A stretch of 64,000 bases of DNA, taken from contig NZ_SLVM01000009.1 of NCBI RefSeq assembly GCF_004339675.1, forward strand, positions 62,001 through 126,000, written 5' to 3'. Numbering within the stretch: position 1 is the stretch's first letter; every line of letters begins with the position of its first letter. Positions 34,468 to 42,971 of the stretch are shown here, piece after piece. The translations under genes were made by a program, and so were the position numbers. Below the pieces are notes generated by a model. It searched no databases, was not told the origin of the DNA, and saw nothing but the letters and a program-made list of their open reading frames with translations. Origin of the DNA: Rhodovulum steppense. Lineage in GTDB: Bacteria; Pseudomonadota; Alphaproteobacteria; Rhodobacterales; Rhodobacteraceae.

Positions 34468-35463
34468 TCACGCGCCAAGCGCGTGGAGGTTGGCGTCGTC
34501 CCAGCTCAGCCCGACGCTGTCGCCGGGCTGGATGGGTTGGACGAAATACTGCTCCTCGGGCAGAAGCGCGGTGATCTCCTGATCGCCCGCGGCCAGCAGG
34601 GTCAGCGCGACGCTGGCGCCCTGGTATTCGATGCCTGTCACCCGGCCTTCCAGCCTGCCCTTGTCGGATCCGGTCAGGGCGATCCGGTCGGCGCGGATGG
34701 CGAAATGGCCCTGCGGCAGCGCGATCACGTTATGCCCGCCCATGAAGCGCGCGACGAATTCGGTGCGCGGCGCATTGAACACCTCGCGCGCGGGGCCGGC
34801 CTGTTCGATGCGGGCGTTGTTCATCACCACGATCTCGTCGGCCAGCGCCAGCGCCTCGTCCTGGCCATGGGTGACATGGATGAAGGTGATCCCCAGTTCG
34901 CGCTGGAGCTTCTTCAACTCGGCCCGCATGCGGATGCGCAGGAACGGGTCCAGCGCCGACAGCGGTTCGTCCAGCAACAGCACCTGCGGCCGGGTGATCA
35001 GCGCCCGCGCCAGCGCCACGCGCTGCTGCTGGCCGCCCGAAAGCTGCGCGGGCAGCCGGTCGGCCAGATGCTGCATGTGCACCAGTTCCAGCATCTCGCC
35101 CGCCTGCCTGCGGCGGGTGTCGCGGTCGATGCCCTTCATCTTGAGGCTGAAGGCCACGTTGTCGGTGACGCTGAGATGGGGAAACAGCGCGTAGTTCTGG
35201 AACATCATCGCGGTGCCGCGTTTCGCGGGCGGCAGATGCGCGATGTCGTGACCGCCCAGCACGATGGCGCCGTCCGAAACGTCCTCATGGCCCGCGATCA
35301 TCCTGAGCGTCGAGGATTTGCCGCAGCCCGACGGACCCAGCAGGCAGGCATAGCTGCCCGCGTGAAACAGATGGTGGATGCCATCCACCGCAAGGCTCTG
35401 GCCGTACCGCTTGGTCAGGGCGACAAGTTCAAGGTCGAGGTCCGATCGCATGGGCGTTTCCAT
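34468..35463 (-). CDS. ABC importer ATPase, PotA-like
   Basis: 331 residues. Walker A GPSGCGKSS, Q-loop FQNYALF, signature LSGGQQQR, Walker B VLLLDEPLSALD and the His switch VTHGQDE are all intact; a C-terminal TOBE-type domain (ALTGSDKGRLEGRVTGIEYQG) follows. It energises the importer. First gene of the operon, divergent from the GntR regulator across a 247-base control region. Confidence 0.92.
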   Translation of the reverse strand: METPMRSDLDLELVALTKRYGQSLAVDGIHHLFHAGSYACLLGPSGCGKSSTLRMIAGHEDVSDGAIVLGGHDIAHLPPAKRGTAMMFQNYALFPHLSVTDNVAFSLKMKGIDRDTRRRQAGEMLELVHMQHLADRLPAQLSGGQQQRVALARALITRPQVLLLDEPLSALDPFLRIRMRAELKKLQRELGITFIHVTHGQDEALALADEIVVMNNARIEQAGPAREVFNAPRTEFVARFMGGHNVIALPQGHFAIRADRIALTGSDKGRLEGRVTGIEYQGASVALTLLAAGDQEITALLPEEQYFVQPIQPGDSVGLSWDDANLHALGA

Positions 35464-35590
35464 CGCTGCTGACCCACCCTGTCGCGTGGGCCTGCGCCGG
35501 GGAACCGCAAGGCGCGGCCGGGGCGGGGGGATTCTTCAACTGCCCGCGGAATGGGCGATTGTGAGCGGGAATGTCTGCAAGGGATGCGCA

Positions 35591-35604
35591 GATTGTATAC
35601 GATC
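35591..35604. promoter_or_regulatory. Candidate GntR operator palindrome
   Basis: GATTGTATACGATC is a 14-base inverted repeat with one mismatched pair, centred on GTATAC. It lies midway in the divergent region between the importer operon and the FCD-type GntR gene. Operators of this regulator class are commonly short palindromes with a T-G-T...A-C-A-like core, which this resembles. Confidence 0.45.
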
Positions 35605-35710
35605 CTGTGTCCGAACCCGCCCCGCCCTCGCGAATCTTGAGCCCCGTCCGGTATTTCGCCAAACAGGGGCAAACGGGCCCCCGCCCCGCCCAACGAAAGA
35701 AAGTCATCCG

Positions 35711-36433
35711 GTGAACGAGCTTGGCATCCCCACCGCGCATGCGGCCGGTCGTGAAAGCGGCCGTGCCACGCGCGCGCGAGAGGTGGCCGACAGCCTGACG
35801 CGGGCGATTCACGAACACCGGCTGGGGCCGGGGATGAAGCTGTCCGAGGACGAGGTGGGCGAGATTTTCGGCGTCAGCCGGACCATCGTGCGCGCCGCGC
35901 TGCAACAGCTGGCCCATGACCAGCTTGTGACGATCGAGCCCCATCGCGGCGCCTTTGTCGCCCAGCCCTCGGTGCGCGAGGCGCGCGAGGTGTTCGAGGC
36001 GCGCGCGCTGCTGGAACCGCGCACCGCCCGATCCGCCGCAGAGCGCGCCACGCCCGAGGATATCGCGATCCTGCGCCGCCACATCACGCAGGAACATGCC
36101 GCGCTGCATGCCGGGCAGGACGGCGCGGCGCTGCGGCTGTCGGGGCTTTTCCATATCGAGATTGCCCGCATCGCCGACCAGGCCACCATCGCCGAGTTCA
36201 TCGGCCAGCTTGTGTCGCGCTCGTCGCTGGTGATTGCGCTTTACTGGCGGCGGCGCAACGCGCTATGCGAAAGTCATGCCCATGACGCGCTGCTCAAGGC
36301 GCTGGCCGACCGGGACGGGGCACTGGCCGAAGACCTGATGAAGGGGCACCTGCTGGACCTGTTGTCCTCGCTCGACCTGCGCGAGGCGCCGGGACAGCGG
36401 CGCTCGCTCAAAGAGGCGCTGGGGCGGGCATGA
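35711..36433 (+). CDS. GntR-family transcriptional regulator, FadR/FCD subfamily
   Basis: 240 residues from GTG 35711. The N-terminal winged helix-turn-helix contains LTRAIHEHRLGPGMKLSEDEVGEIFGVSRTIVR (given in parts: GPGMKLSEDEVG and GVSRTIVRAALQQL). The C-terminal all-helical FCD domain has HxxH metal-type ligands in FHIEIARIAD and ESHAHDALLKAL. It probably represses the divergent importer-racemase operon in the absence of a small organic acid or ureide. Its stop overlaps the GNAT start (ATGA), so the two are coupled. Confidence 0.88.
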   Translation: MNELGIPTAHAAGRESGRATRAREVADSLTRAIHEHRLGPGMKLSEDEVGEIFGVSRTIVRAALQQLAHDQLVTIEPHRGAFVAQPSVREAREVFEARALLEPRTARSAAERATPEDIAILRRHITQEHAALHAGQDGAALRLSGLFHIEIARIADQATIAEFIGQLVSRSSLVIALYWRRRNALCESHAHDALLKALADRDGALAEDLMKGHLLDLLSSLDLREAPGQRRSLKEALGRA

Positions 36434-37257
36434 AACCAAGGACCATGAGCCGAAGGGAACTCGACCTCGTGCTGGGCTGGGCCGCCGAGGAGGGCTGGAA
36501 CCCGGGGCTGGAGGATGCCGAGCCGTTCCACGCAACCGATCCCGAGGGGTTCTTCGTCGCCGAAGTGGATGGCAGGGTGGCGGCCGCGATCTCGGTGGTG
36601 AACCATTCCGACAGGGTGGCGTTTCTGGGGCTTTACATCTGCCACCCGGACTATCGCGGCAAGGGGATCGGCCTGCACCTGTGGCAGCATGCGCTGGAGC
36701 ATGCCGGGCCGCGCAGCGTGGGGCTGGACGGGGTGGCGGCGCAGCAGGCGAACTATGCCCGATCGGGCTTTGCGATGGCGGGACGCACGGTGCGCTTTGC
36801 GGGGGTGCTGCCGGGAGCGCCGCATGCGGGCATCGGACCGGTCGGCGCGCGCGAACGGCCCGGGCTGATCGCGCTGGAAGCGCGCGCCGCGGGCCATGAG
36901 AAGCCGCGCTTCCTGTCCGGATGGCTGGCCGACACGGCCACGCGCAAGACCCTGGTGGCGCGCGCCGAGGGCGAGATCGCGGGCTTCGTCACGCTGCGCG
37001 AATGCCGCGAGGGCTACAAGATCGGCCCGCTGGTGGCGCGCACCGAGGCGATTGCCGCGGCGCTGATCGAGGCGGCGGGGGTGGTGACGGGCGAGGCGGC
37101 GGTGATGATCGACCTTCCCGCCGACGGGCGGTGGCTTTCGGCCCATTGCGCCGGACTTGGGATGGTGCCGGTGTTCGAGACGGCGCGGATGTACCGGGGC
37201 GAGGCGCCGGTGGGCGGTGACGTGATTTCCGCGGTGGCGACGCTGGAACTGGGCTAG
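36430..37257 (+). CDS. GNAT-family N-acetyltransferase with tandem domains
   Basis: 275 residues. The first GNAT domain (residues about 5-125) has the acetyl-CoA loop HPDYRGKGIGLHLW; the second (about 140-270, RKTLVARAEGEIAGFVTL) is a degenerate GNAT/Acetyltransf_18-like half. Two-domain proteins of this kind occur beside catabolic transport operons; the acceptor is unknown. Cytosolic and co-transcribed with the GntR gene. Confidence 0.82.
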   Translation: MKPRTMSRRELDLVLGWAAEEGWNPGLEDAEPFHATDPEGFFVAEVDGRVAAAISVVNHSDRVAFLGLYICHPDYRGKGIGLHLWQHALEHAGPRSVGLDGVAAQQANYARSGFAMAGRTVRFAGVLPGAPHAGIGPVGARERPGLIALEARAAGHEKPRFLSGWLADTATRKTLVARAEGEIAGFVTLRECREGYKIGPLVARTEAIAAALIEAAGVVTGEAAVMIDLPADGRWLSAHCAGLGMVPVFETARMYRGEAPVGGDVISAVATLELG

Positions 37258-37310
37258 GCGCGGTTTCGCCCCGGTCGGCGCCGGGCGATCCGCCGGGGGC
37301 TCTGCCCGTC

Positions 37311-37364
37311 GCCATTGTCGCTCGGAGTTGCCGTTGGTGCGCCATTGGTTCGAGCGACAATGGC
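37311..37364. terminator. Inverted repeat between convergent genes
   Basis: Perfect 14-base arms GCCATTGTCGCTCG (37311-37324) and CGAGCGACAATGGC (37351-37364) enclose a 26-base loop. The structure is placed midway between the 3' ends of the GNAT and puuD genes, so a bidirectional terminator is the obvious role, although no T-tract follows on either strand and the loop is unusually long. Confidence 0.45.
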
Positions 37365-37441
37365 CACGGCGCTTCAATGGCGACCCCCGGGATATTTCGG
37401 CCAGGAAGAAGGGGGGATCGGGGCCGCGGGCAGGCGCGGGG

Positions 37442-38695
37442 CTATTGCGCGCGGGCCATCTGCCGTGCCGCGCCGATGGCGCGATACCAAGCGACGATCC
37501 GGGCGCGTTCTGCCTCCTCGATCTGCATGAGGTTGCCGGGCGGCATGGCATGGGTGGTGCCCGCCTGAAGGTAGATCGCCCGCGCCTGCGCCGCGATCTG
37601 GGCCTCGGTCTCAAGCCGCACGCCCCTGGGCGCGGTGGCAAGCCCCGGCCAGAGCGGTTCGGCGGCGTGGCACATCGCGCAGCGCGTCTCGACGATCTCG
37701 CGCACTTCGGCGAAATGGGCGGCGGCGACCGCCGGGGCCAGGTGGGCGGGCAGGGCAGTGTCCTGAACCGGCTCCGCGCCCTTCAGCATCGGCGCGGCCG
37801 ACAGCGCCATGATCGCCAGAAAGACTGCGGCCGTCGCCCCCCAGGTCCAGTTCGGGCGGCCCTTGCGGGCGTGCATCGTGTTGAAATAATGCCGGATCGT
37901 CACGCCCATCAGGAAGACAAGGCTGGCGATGATCCAGTTGTGCTCGCTGGCAAAGGCCAGCGGGTAATGGTTCGACAGCATCAGGAAGATCACCGGCAGC
38001 GTCAGGTAATTGTTGTGCATCGAGCGTAGCTTGGCGATCGCGCCATATTTCGGGTCGGGCGTGCGGCCGGCCTTGAGGTCGGCCACCACGATCCGCTGGT
38101 TCGGCATGATGACAAGGAAGACATTGGCCACCATGATCGTGCCGGTGAAGGCGCCCAGATGCAAAAGCGCCGCGCGTCCCGTGAAGACCTGCGTGTAAGC
38201 CCATGACATAAAGACAAGAATGGCAAACAGGATCAGCATCAGCGTGGTCGGCTTGCGGCCCAGCTTGCTGCGGCACAGCAGGTCGTAGAGCACCCAGCCC
38301 AGCGCCAGCGAACCGGCCGAGATCGCGATGGCCTGCCATTGGGTCAGGTCCATCTTCGTGTAATCGATGAGGTAAAGCTCCGCCCCGACCCAGTAGACAA
38401 CAGCCAGAAGCGCAAAGCCCGAGATCCAGGTCCAGTAGGCCTCCCATTTGAACCAGGTCAGGTGCTCGGGCATGTGGTCGGGGGCCACGGTGTATTTCCG
38501 GATATGGTAGAAGCCCCCGCCATGGACCTGCCATTCCTCGCCCAGCACGCCCCGGGGCATGTTCGGCGCCTTTTGCAGCCCCAGATCCAGCGCGATGAAA
38601 TAGAAGGACGATCCGATCCAGGCGATGCCGGTGATGACATGCAGCCAGCGGATGGCAAATTCCAGCCAGTCGAGGATCATCGCGGTGTCGAACAT
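37442..38695 (-). CDS. puuD: Urate hydroxylase PuuD (membrane-bound, cytochrome c-linked)
   Basis: 417 residues. About eight transmembrane helices (opening WLEFAIRWLHVITGIAWIGS) form the N-terminal urate-oxidising domain; residues 339-343 (CAMCH) bind haem c in the C-terminal cytochrome domain, with a candidate axial Met in THAMPPGN. PuuD converts urate to 5-hydroxyisourate and passes electrons to the respiratory chain, replacing the soluble uricases. Length and domain order are standard. It is divergent from the LysR gene over a 115-base region with a palindrome. Confidence 0.93.
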   Translation of the reverse strand: MFDTAMILDWLEFAIRWLHVITGIAWIGSSFYFIALDLGLQKAPNMPRGVLGEEWQVHGGGFYHIRKYTVAPDHMPEHLTWFKWEAYWTWISGFALLAVVYWVGAELYLIDYTKMDLTQWQAIAISAGSLALGWVLYDLLCRSKLGRKPTTLMLILFAILVFMSWAYTQVFTGRAALLHLGAFTGTIMVANVFLVIMPNQRIVVADLKAGRTPDPKYGAIAKLRSMHNNYLTLPVIFLMLSNHYPLAFASEHNWIIASLVFLMGVTIRHYFNTMHARKGRPNWTWGATAAVFLAIMALSAAPMLKGAEPVQDTALPAHLAPAVAAAHFAEVREIVETRCAMCHAAEPLWPGLATAPRGVRLETEAQIAAQARAIYLQAGTTHAMPPGNLMQIEEAERARIVAWYRAIGAARQMARAQ

Positions 38696-38751
38696 CTGGG
38701 GTCTCCTTGCGGTCCTTCCGGCAAGCTATACGGACCCTGGGCTTTCTGATA

Positions 38752-38782
38752 ATTCCTGAAACCGCCGATCAGTTTCAAGAAT
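38752..38782. promoter_or_regulatory. Palindromic candidate operator in the puuD-lysR control region
   Basis: ATTCCTGAAAC (38752-38762) and GTTTCAAGAAT (38772-38782) are 11-base arms with one mismatch around a 9-base spacer, consistent with a LysR-type site. On the puuD strand the right arm supplies TTGAAA, which could serve as a -35 element. Confidence 0.5.
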
Positions 38783-38810
38783 ACCCGAACAATCGCCCCG
38801 TGACCGATCC

Positions 38811-39743
38811 GTGACCAGCCTCAACAATATCCGCATGTTCGTGCGCGTCTACGAACTGGAAAACATGTCCGCCGCCGCGCGCGATCTTCAGGTCTCGGCG
38901 GCGGTGGCCTCGTCACGGATCGCGGAGCTTGAGCGGCATCTGGGCATCCGGCTGTTCGTGCGCACCACGCGGTCGATCCAGCCGACCGAGCAGGGCCGCA
39001 TCTATTACCCCAAGGCGGTCAAGGTGCTGGAGGCGCTGGAGGAGGCCGAGGCGGCGGTGCATGAGGTGACGCTGAACCCGCGCGGCTCGATCTTCGTCTC
39101 GGCGCCGCTGGGGGTGGGGCGGCGGCTGATCGCGCCCAACGTGGCGCAATTTCACGAGAAATACCCCGAGGTGCATGTCCGGTTGCGGCTGTCGGACCGC
39201 CGGGTGGATGTGACGGGCGAGGGGCTGGATGTCAGTTTCGCGCTGGGCGATCTGCCCGATTCGGGACTGCGGGTGCGGATGCTGGCCGATTGCCCGCGGG
39301 TGCTGTGCGCCGCGCCCGCCTATGTCGAAAGGCGGGGGATGCCGCGGGCGGGGGCCGATCTGGTGGCGCAAGGGCATGACTGCCTCTTGCTGCGCTTCCC
39401 CGGCTCGACCGAATTCCGCTGGACGCTGCGCACGCCCGAGGGGCTGCAGCGCTTCGACATCAAGGGGCCCTATGCCTGCGACGATGGCGATGTGCTGACG
39501 GAATGGGCGCTGGACGGGCGGGGGATCGTGATGAAACCCGTGTTCGACGTGGCCGAGCATCTGGCCTCGGGCGCGCTGGTGCCGGTCTGCGAATCGACCC
39601 CGCCGCCGGATGCGCAACTGGCCTGCCTGTTCCCGCACAAGCGCAACCAGGACCCCAAGTCGCGCCTGTTCATCGAGTTCATGGCCGAACGCATCCGCGC
39701 CGAGCTGCGCGCCCGCGAGCGGGTCTTTCAACTGCCGCGATAA
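38811..39743 (+). CDS. LysR-family regulator of the urate genes
   Basis: 310 residues from GTG 38811 (reads [15 protein letters not shown]). The N-terminal helix-turn-helix ([27 protein letters not shown]) is intact in two short pieces [10 protein letters not shown] and [11 protein letters not shown]; the C-terminal part is a two-lobed effector domain. Divergent from puuD and converging on uraH with a 16-base overlap of 3' ends. Likely effector is urate or a downstream ureide. Confidence 0.88.
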   Translation: MTSLNNIRMFVRVYELENMSAAARDLQVSAAVASSRIAELERHLGIRLFVRTTRSIQPTEQGRIYYPKAVKVLEALEEAEAAVHEVTLNPRGSIFVSAPLGVGRRLIAPNVAQFHEKYPEVHVRLRLSDRRVDVTGEGLDVSFALGDLPDSGLRVRMLADCPRVLCAAPAYVERRGMPRAGADLVAQGHDCLLLRFPGSTEFRWTLRTPEGLQRFDIKGPYACDDGDVLTEWALDGRGIVMKPVFDVAEHLASGALVPVCESTPPPDAQLACLFPHKRNQDPKSRLFIEFMAERIRAELRARERVFQLPR

Positions 39744-40072
39744 GTGGAATAGCCATAGGGCGAGAGCAGGAGCGGCACATGGTAATGGCTGGTCTCGGAC
39801 ATGATGAAGCGCAGCGGGATCACGTCGAGGAAATCCGCCGCCAGCCCCAGCCCGCGCAGGTAATCGCCCGCATGGAACACCAGTTCATAGCTGCCGGGGG
39901 CAAAGACGTCGGCGGGCAGGATCGGGGCATCGGTGCGCCCGTCTTCATTGGTAAGCATCTCGGCCAGCCTGGTGCGGGTCTCGCCCTCCAGCCGGTAAAG
40001 CGCGATCCGCAGCCCCGCCGCCGGGCAGCCGCGCGCCGTGTCCAGAACATGGGTCGTCAGATATCCGGGCAT
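39728..40072 (-). CDS. uraH: 5-Hydroxyisourate hydrolase
   Basis: 114 residues with the transthyretin-related signature: [12 protein letters not shown] at the start (His8 catalytic) and the C-terminal YRGS tetrapeptide (111-114) that marks HIU hydrolases as opposed to transthyretins. It opens the HIU ring to OHCU, the second step after PuuD. Cytosolic. Divergent from the allantoinase fusion. Confidence 0.95.
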   Translation of the reverse strand: MPGYLTTHVLDTARGCPAAGLRIALYRLEGETRTRLAEMLTNEDGRTDAPILPADVFAPGSYELVFHAGDYLRGLGLAADFLDVIPLRFIMSETSHYHVPLLLSPYGYSTYRGS

Positions 40073-40146
40073 GTGAACCTTCCCTTGCCGTTTCCCCGGT
40101 CATGCCGGAGCCTGCGCACAGGATAAACGCCCCCGTGCCGGAAACA

Positions 40147-40167
40147 CTTTCAGGATTTCCTTGAAAG
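40147..40167. promoter_or_regulatory. Candidate operator upstream of uraH and the allantoinase operon
   Basis: Arms CTTTCA and TGAAAG enclose GGATTTCCT. The half-site TTTCAGGA/TTTCAAGGA is the same as in the puuD-lysR palindrome (TTTCAGGAAT/TTTCAAGAAT). A larger repeat, ACACTTTC (40144-40151) with GAAAGTGT (40194-40201), brackets the region before the fusion gene. Confidence 0.45.
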
Positions 40168-40219
40168 ACGCGGGCATCCTTCTTGGAATATGCGAAAGTG
40201 TAGCAACCGGAGGTTCATC

Positions 40220-41638
40220 GTGACCCGTTACCCCCGCGATCTGAGAGGCCATGGCCCGACGCCCCCCGACCCGAAATGGCCCGGCGGCGCCAGCCTGGCG
40301 GTGCAGTTCGTCGTCAATTACGAGGAAGGCGGCGAGAATTGCCTGCTGCATGGCGATGCCGCCTCCGAGGCGTTCCTGTCGGAAATCGTCGGCGCCGCCG
40401 CATGGACCGGACAGCGCCACTGGAACATGGAAACGATCTACGAGTACGGCGCCCGCGCGGGGTTCTGGCGGCTGCACCGGATGTTCACCGAACGCGGCAT
40501 GCCGGTGACCGTCTATGGCGTGGCGACCGCGCTGGCCCGCTGCCCCGAACAGGTGGCGGCGATGCAGGAAGCGGGCTGGGAGATCGCCAGCCACGGGCTG
40601 AAATGGATCGAGTACAAGGATTTCCCCGAGGCCGACGAGCGCGCCCATATGGAGGAGGCCAAGCGCCTGCATGCGGCCGTGACCGGCGCCGCCCCGCGCG
40701 GCTGGTATACCGGGCGCTGTTCGATGCAGACCGTGCGGCTTGCCGCCGAGGATGGCTGTTTTTCCTATGTGGCAGATAGTTACGCCGATGAATTGCCATT
40801 CTGGATGAGCTTTGGCGAGCGCCACCAGTTGATCGTGCCCTATACGCTGGACGCCAACGACATGCGGTTCGCCACGCCGCAGGGCTTCAACTCGGGCGAT
40901 CAGTTCTTTGCCCATCTCAAGGACAGTTTCGATGTCCTGCTGGCCGAGGGGCGGGCGGGGGCGCCGAAAATGATGTCGGTGGGGCTGCATTGCCGACTGG
41001 TGGGCCGGCCCGGCCGGGCGGCGGCGCTGGCGCGGTTTCTGGACTATGTCGCGCAGCATGACGATGTGTGGGTCGCGCGCCGGATCGACATCGCGGATCA
41101 CTGGGCCGCGACCCATCCCCCGGTGGTCTGGGAACGCCCCTCGCAGATGGACCGCGCGCGGTTCGTGGACCGCTTCGGCGGCGTGTTCGAACATTCGCCC
41201 TGGATCGCCGAGGGGGCGCATGGGCTGGAACTTGGCCCCGCGCATGATTGCGCCTTGGGGCTGCACAATGCGCTGGCGCGGGTGTTCCGGATGGCGGATG
41301 CGGATCGGCGGCTGGCCGTTCTGCGCGCGCATCCCGATCTGGCGGGGAAACTGGCGCAGGCCAGACGGCTGACGCCCGACTCGACGGCGGAACAGGCCAG
41401 TGCCGGACTTGATGCGCTGACCGACGCGGAACGCGCGCGGTTTCAGGACCTGAACGCCCGCTATACCGCGCGCTTCGGCTTTCCCTTCATCATCGCCGTG
41501 CGCGACCATGACAAGGCGTCGATCCTTGCGGGTTTTGAACGGCGGCTTGAGAACGACGCCGATCAGGAATTCGCCGAAGCCTGCCGTCAGGTCGAACGGA
41601 TCGCGCTTCACCGCCTGAAGGAGATGCTGCCGCAATGA
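40220..41638 (+). CDS. puuE-uraD: Allantoinase (PuuE) fused to OHCU decarboxylase (UraD)
   Basis: 472 residues from GTG 40220, with GGAGG 7 bases upstream. Residues 1-300 are a polysaccharide-deacetylase-fold allantoinase of the PuuE type (YPRDLRGHGPTPPDP, HGLKWIEYKD, WYTGRCSMQTVRL), which hydrolyses allantoin to allantoate without the classical dinuclear metal site. Residues about 310-472 are UraD (RFVDRFGGVFEHSPWIAE, RAHPDLAGKLA, FGFPFIIAVRDHDK), which decarboxylates OHCU to S-allantoin. The fusion order places steps 3 and 4 of the pathway in one chain, which could channel allantoin. Confidence 0.93.
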   Translation: MTRYPRDLRGHGPTPPDPKWPGGASLAVQFVVNYEEGGENCLLHGDAASEAFLSEIVGAAAWTGQRHWNMETIYEYGARAGFWRLHRMFTERGMPVTVYGVATALARCPEQVAAMQEAGWEIASHGLKWIEYKDFPEADERAHMEEAKRLHAAVTGAAPRGWYTGRCSMQTVRLAAEDGCFSYVADSYADELPFWMSFGERHQLIVPYTLDANDMRFATPQGFNSGDQFFAHLKDSFDVLLAEGRAGAPKMMSVGLHCRLVGRPGRAAALARFLDYVAQHDDVWVARRIDIADHWAATHPPVVWERPSQMDRARFVDRFGGVFEHSPWIAEGAHGLELGPAHDCALGLHNALARVFRMADADRRLAVLRAHPDLAGKLAQARRLTPDSTAEQASAGLDALTDAERARFQDLNARYTARFGFPFIIAVRDHDKASILAGFERRLENDADQEFAEACRQVERIALHRLKEMLPQ

Positions 41639-42468
41639 CCCATCCCCCCTATTTCGCGCCCCATGGCGGGCTGCCGGGGCAGGCGGCGCTGCATACCGGC
41701 CGCGCGGTGTTCACCGACGCCTATGCGGTGATCCCCAGGGGCGTGATGCGCGATATCGTGACCTCGACCCTGCCGCATTGGCGGGATACCCGGGCCTGGA
41801 TCATCGCCCGGCCCATGACCGGCTTTGCCGAGACCTTTGCGCAATATGTGATGGAAGTGGCGCCCGGCGGCGGCAGCGACGCGCCCGAGCCCGATCCGGG
41901 CGCCCAGGGCGTGATCTTCGTCGCCGAGGGCGCCATCGAGATCGCGCTGGGCGAGATTGCCCATCTGGTCGAGCCCGGTGGCTATGCCTATCTGCCGCCC
42001 GGCTGCGGCTGGCGGCTGAGGGCGCTGGGCGAGCATCCGGCGCGGTTTCACTGGATCCGCAAGCGCTACGAGGCGGTCGAGGGGATCGAGAGGCCCGAAC
42101 CCTTCTTCGCCAGCGAGGCCGAGATCGCCCCGGTCGCCATGCCCGGCACGGATGGGCGCTGGGCCACGACGCGCTTTGTCGATCCGGACGACCTGCGCCA
42201 CGACATGCATGTGAACATCGTCACCTTCCAGCCCGGCGGCCTGATCCCCTTCGAGGAAACGCATGTGATGGAGCACGGGCTTTACGTTCTGGAGGGGAAA
42301 GCCGTCTACCGGCTGAACCGCGACTGGGTCGAGGTCGAGGCGGGCGATTTCATGTGGCTGCGCGCCTTCTGCCCGCAGGCCTGTTACGCGGGCGGGCCGG
42401 GGCGGTTCCGCTATCTGCTGTACAAGGACGTGAACCGCCACCCGGCGCTCGCGCTGCCCGGCGCATGA
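41635..42468 (+). CDS. allE: (S)-Ureidoglycine aminohydrolase, bicupin
   Basis: 277 residues; ATG overlaps the fusion gene stop (ATGA). Two cupin domains (residues about 50-135 and 185-270). The manganese ligands of the family fall in the expected spacing: Glu208, His210, His214 (ETHVMEH) and Gln248 (CPQAC). It converts ureidoglycine to ureidoglycolate and ammonia in the cytosol. Also called ylbA. Confidence 0.93.
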   Translation: MTHPPYFAPHGGLPGQAALHTGRAVFTDAYAVIPRGVMRDIVTSTLPHWRDTRAWIIARPMTGFAETFAQYVMEVAPGGGSDAPEPDPGAQGVIFVAEGAIEIALGEIAHLVEPGGYAYLPPGCGWRLRALGEHPARFHWIRKRYEAVEGIERPEPFFASEAEIAPVAMPGTDGRWATTRFVDPDDLRHDMHVNIVTFQPGGLIPFEETHVMEHGLYVLEGKAVYRLNRDWVEVEAGDFMWLRAFCPQACYAGGPGRFRYLLYKDVNRHPALALPGA

Positions 42469-42941
42469 CCCTGCGGGCCGCGCCCCTGACCGCCGACGCC
42501 TTTGCCCCGTTTGGCGAGGTGATCGAAACTTCCGGCGATTTCAGGCTGATCAACGAGGGCGCCTGCCGCCGCTTCACCGACCTTGCCACGCTGGATATCG
42601 TCGACGGGCGACCGGGCCTCAGCCTGTTTCAGGCCGAGATCCGTGGCCTGCCCCATGACTGCACGCTGCTGGAACGTCATCCGCTGGGCTCGCAATGCTT
42701 CATTCCGATGCAGGGCGGCCGATATCTGGTGATTGTCGCGCCAGACGAGGGCGGGGCGCCGGGAACTCCCCGTGCCTTCGTTGCCGAAGGATACCAATGC
42801 GTGAACATCGCACGGAACACTTGGCATGGCGTTCTGTGTCCGATTGCCGGCCCGGGCCTTTTCGCGGTCATCGACCGCATCGGTGCGGGAGGAAACCTTG
42901 AGGAGCACCGCCTGGGCCGGCCCATCCGCGTCACCCTGTAA
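42465..42941 (+). CDS. allA: Ureidoglycolate lyase
   Basis: 158 residues. ATG overlaps the preceding stop (ATGA). Family motifs LERHPLGSQCFIPM, NIARNTWHGVLCP and FAVIDRIG. It splits ureidoglycolate into glyoxylate and urea, the last step. Length equals the usual AllA. Confidence 0.94.
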   Translation: MTLRAAPLTADAFAPFGEVIETSGDFRLINEGACRRFTDLATLDIVDGRPGLSLFQAEIRGLPHDCTLLERHPLGSQCFIPMQGGRYLVIVAPDEGGAPGTPRAFVAEGYQCVNIARNTWHGVLCPIAGPGLFAVIDRIGAGGNLEEHRLGRPIRVTL

Positions 42942-42971
42942 GGGCGGCGCGCAACAACAGGGAGAAGGACG

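Noticed and set aside
33097-35472. A 790-codon open frame on the plus strand opposite the ABC importer genes
   Set aside because: Antisense shadow; low-complexity His/Arg/Gln-rich translation with no family features.
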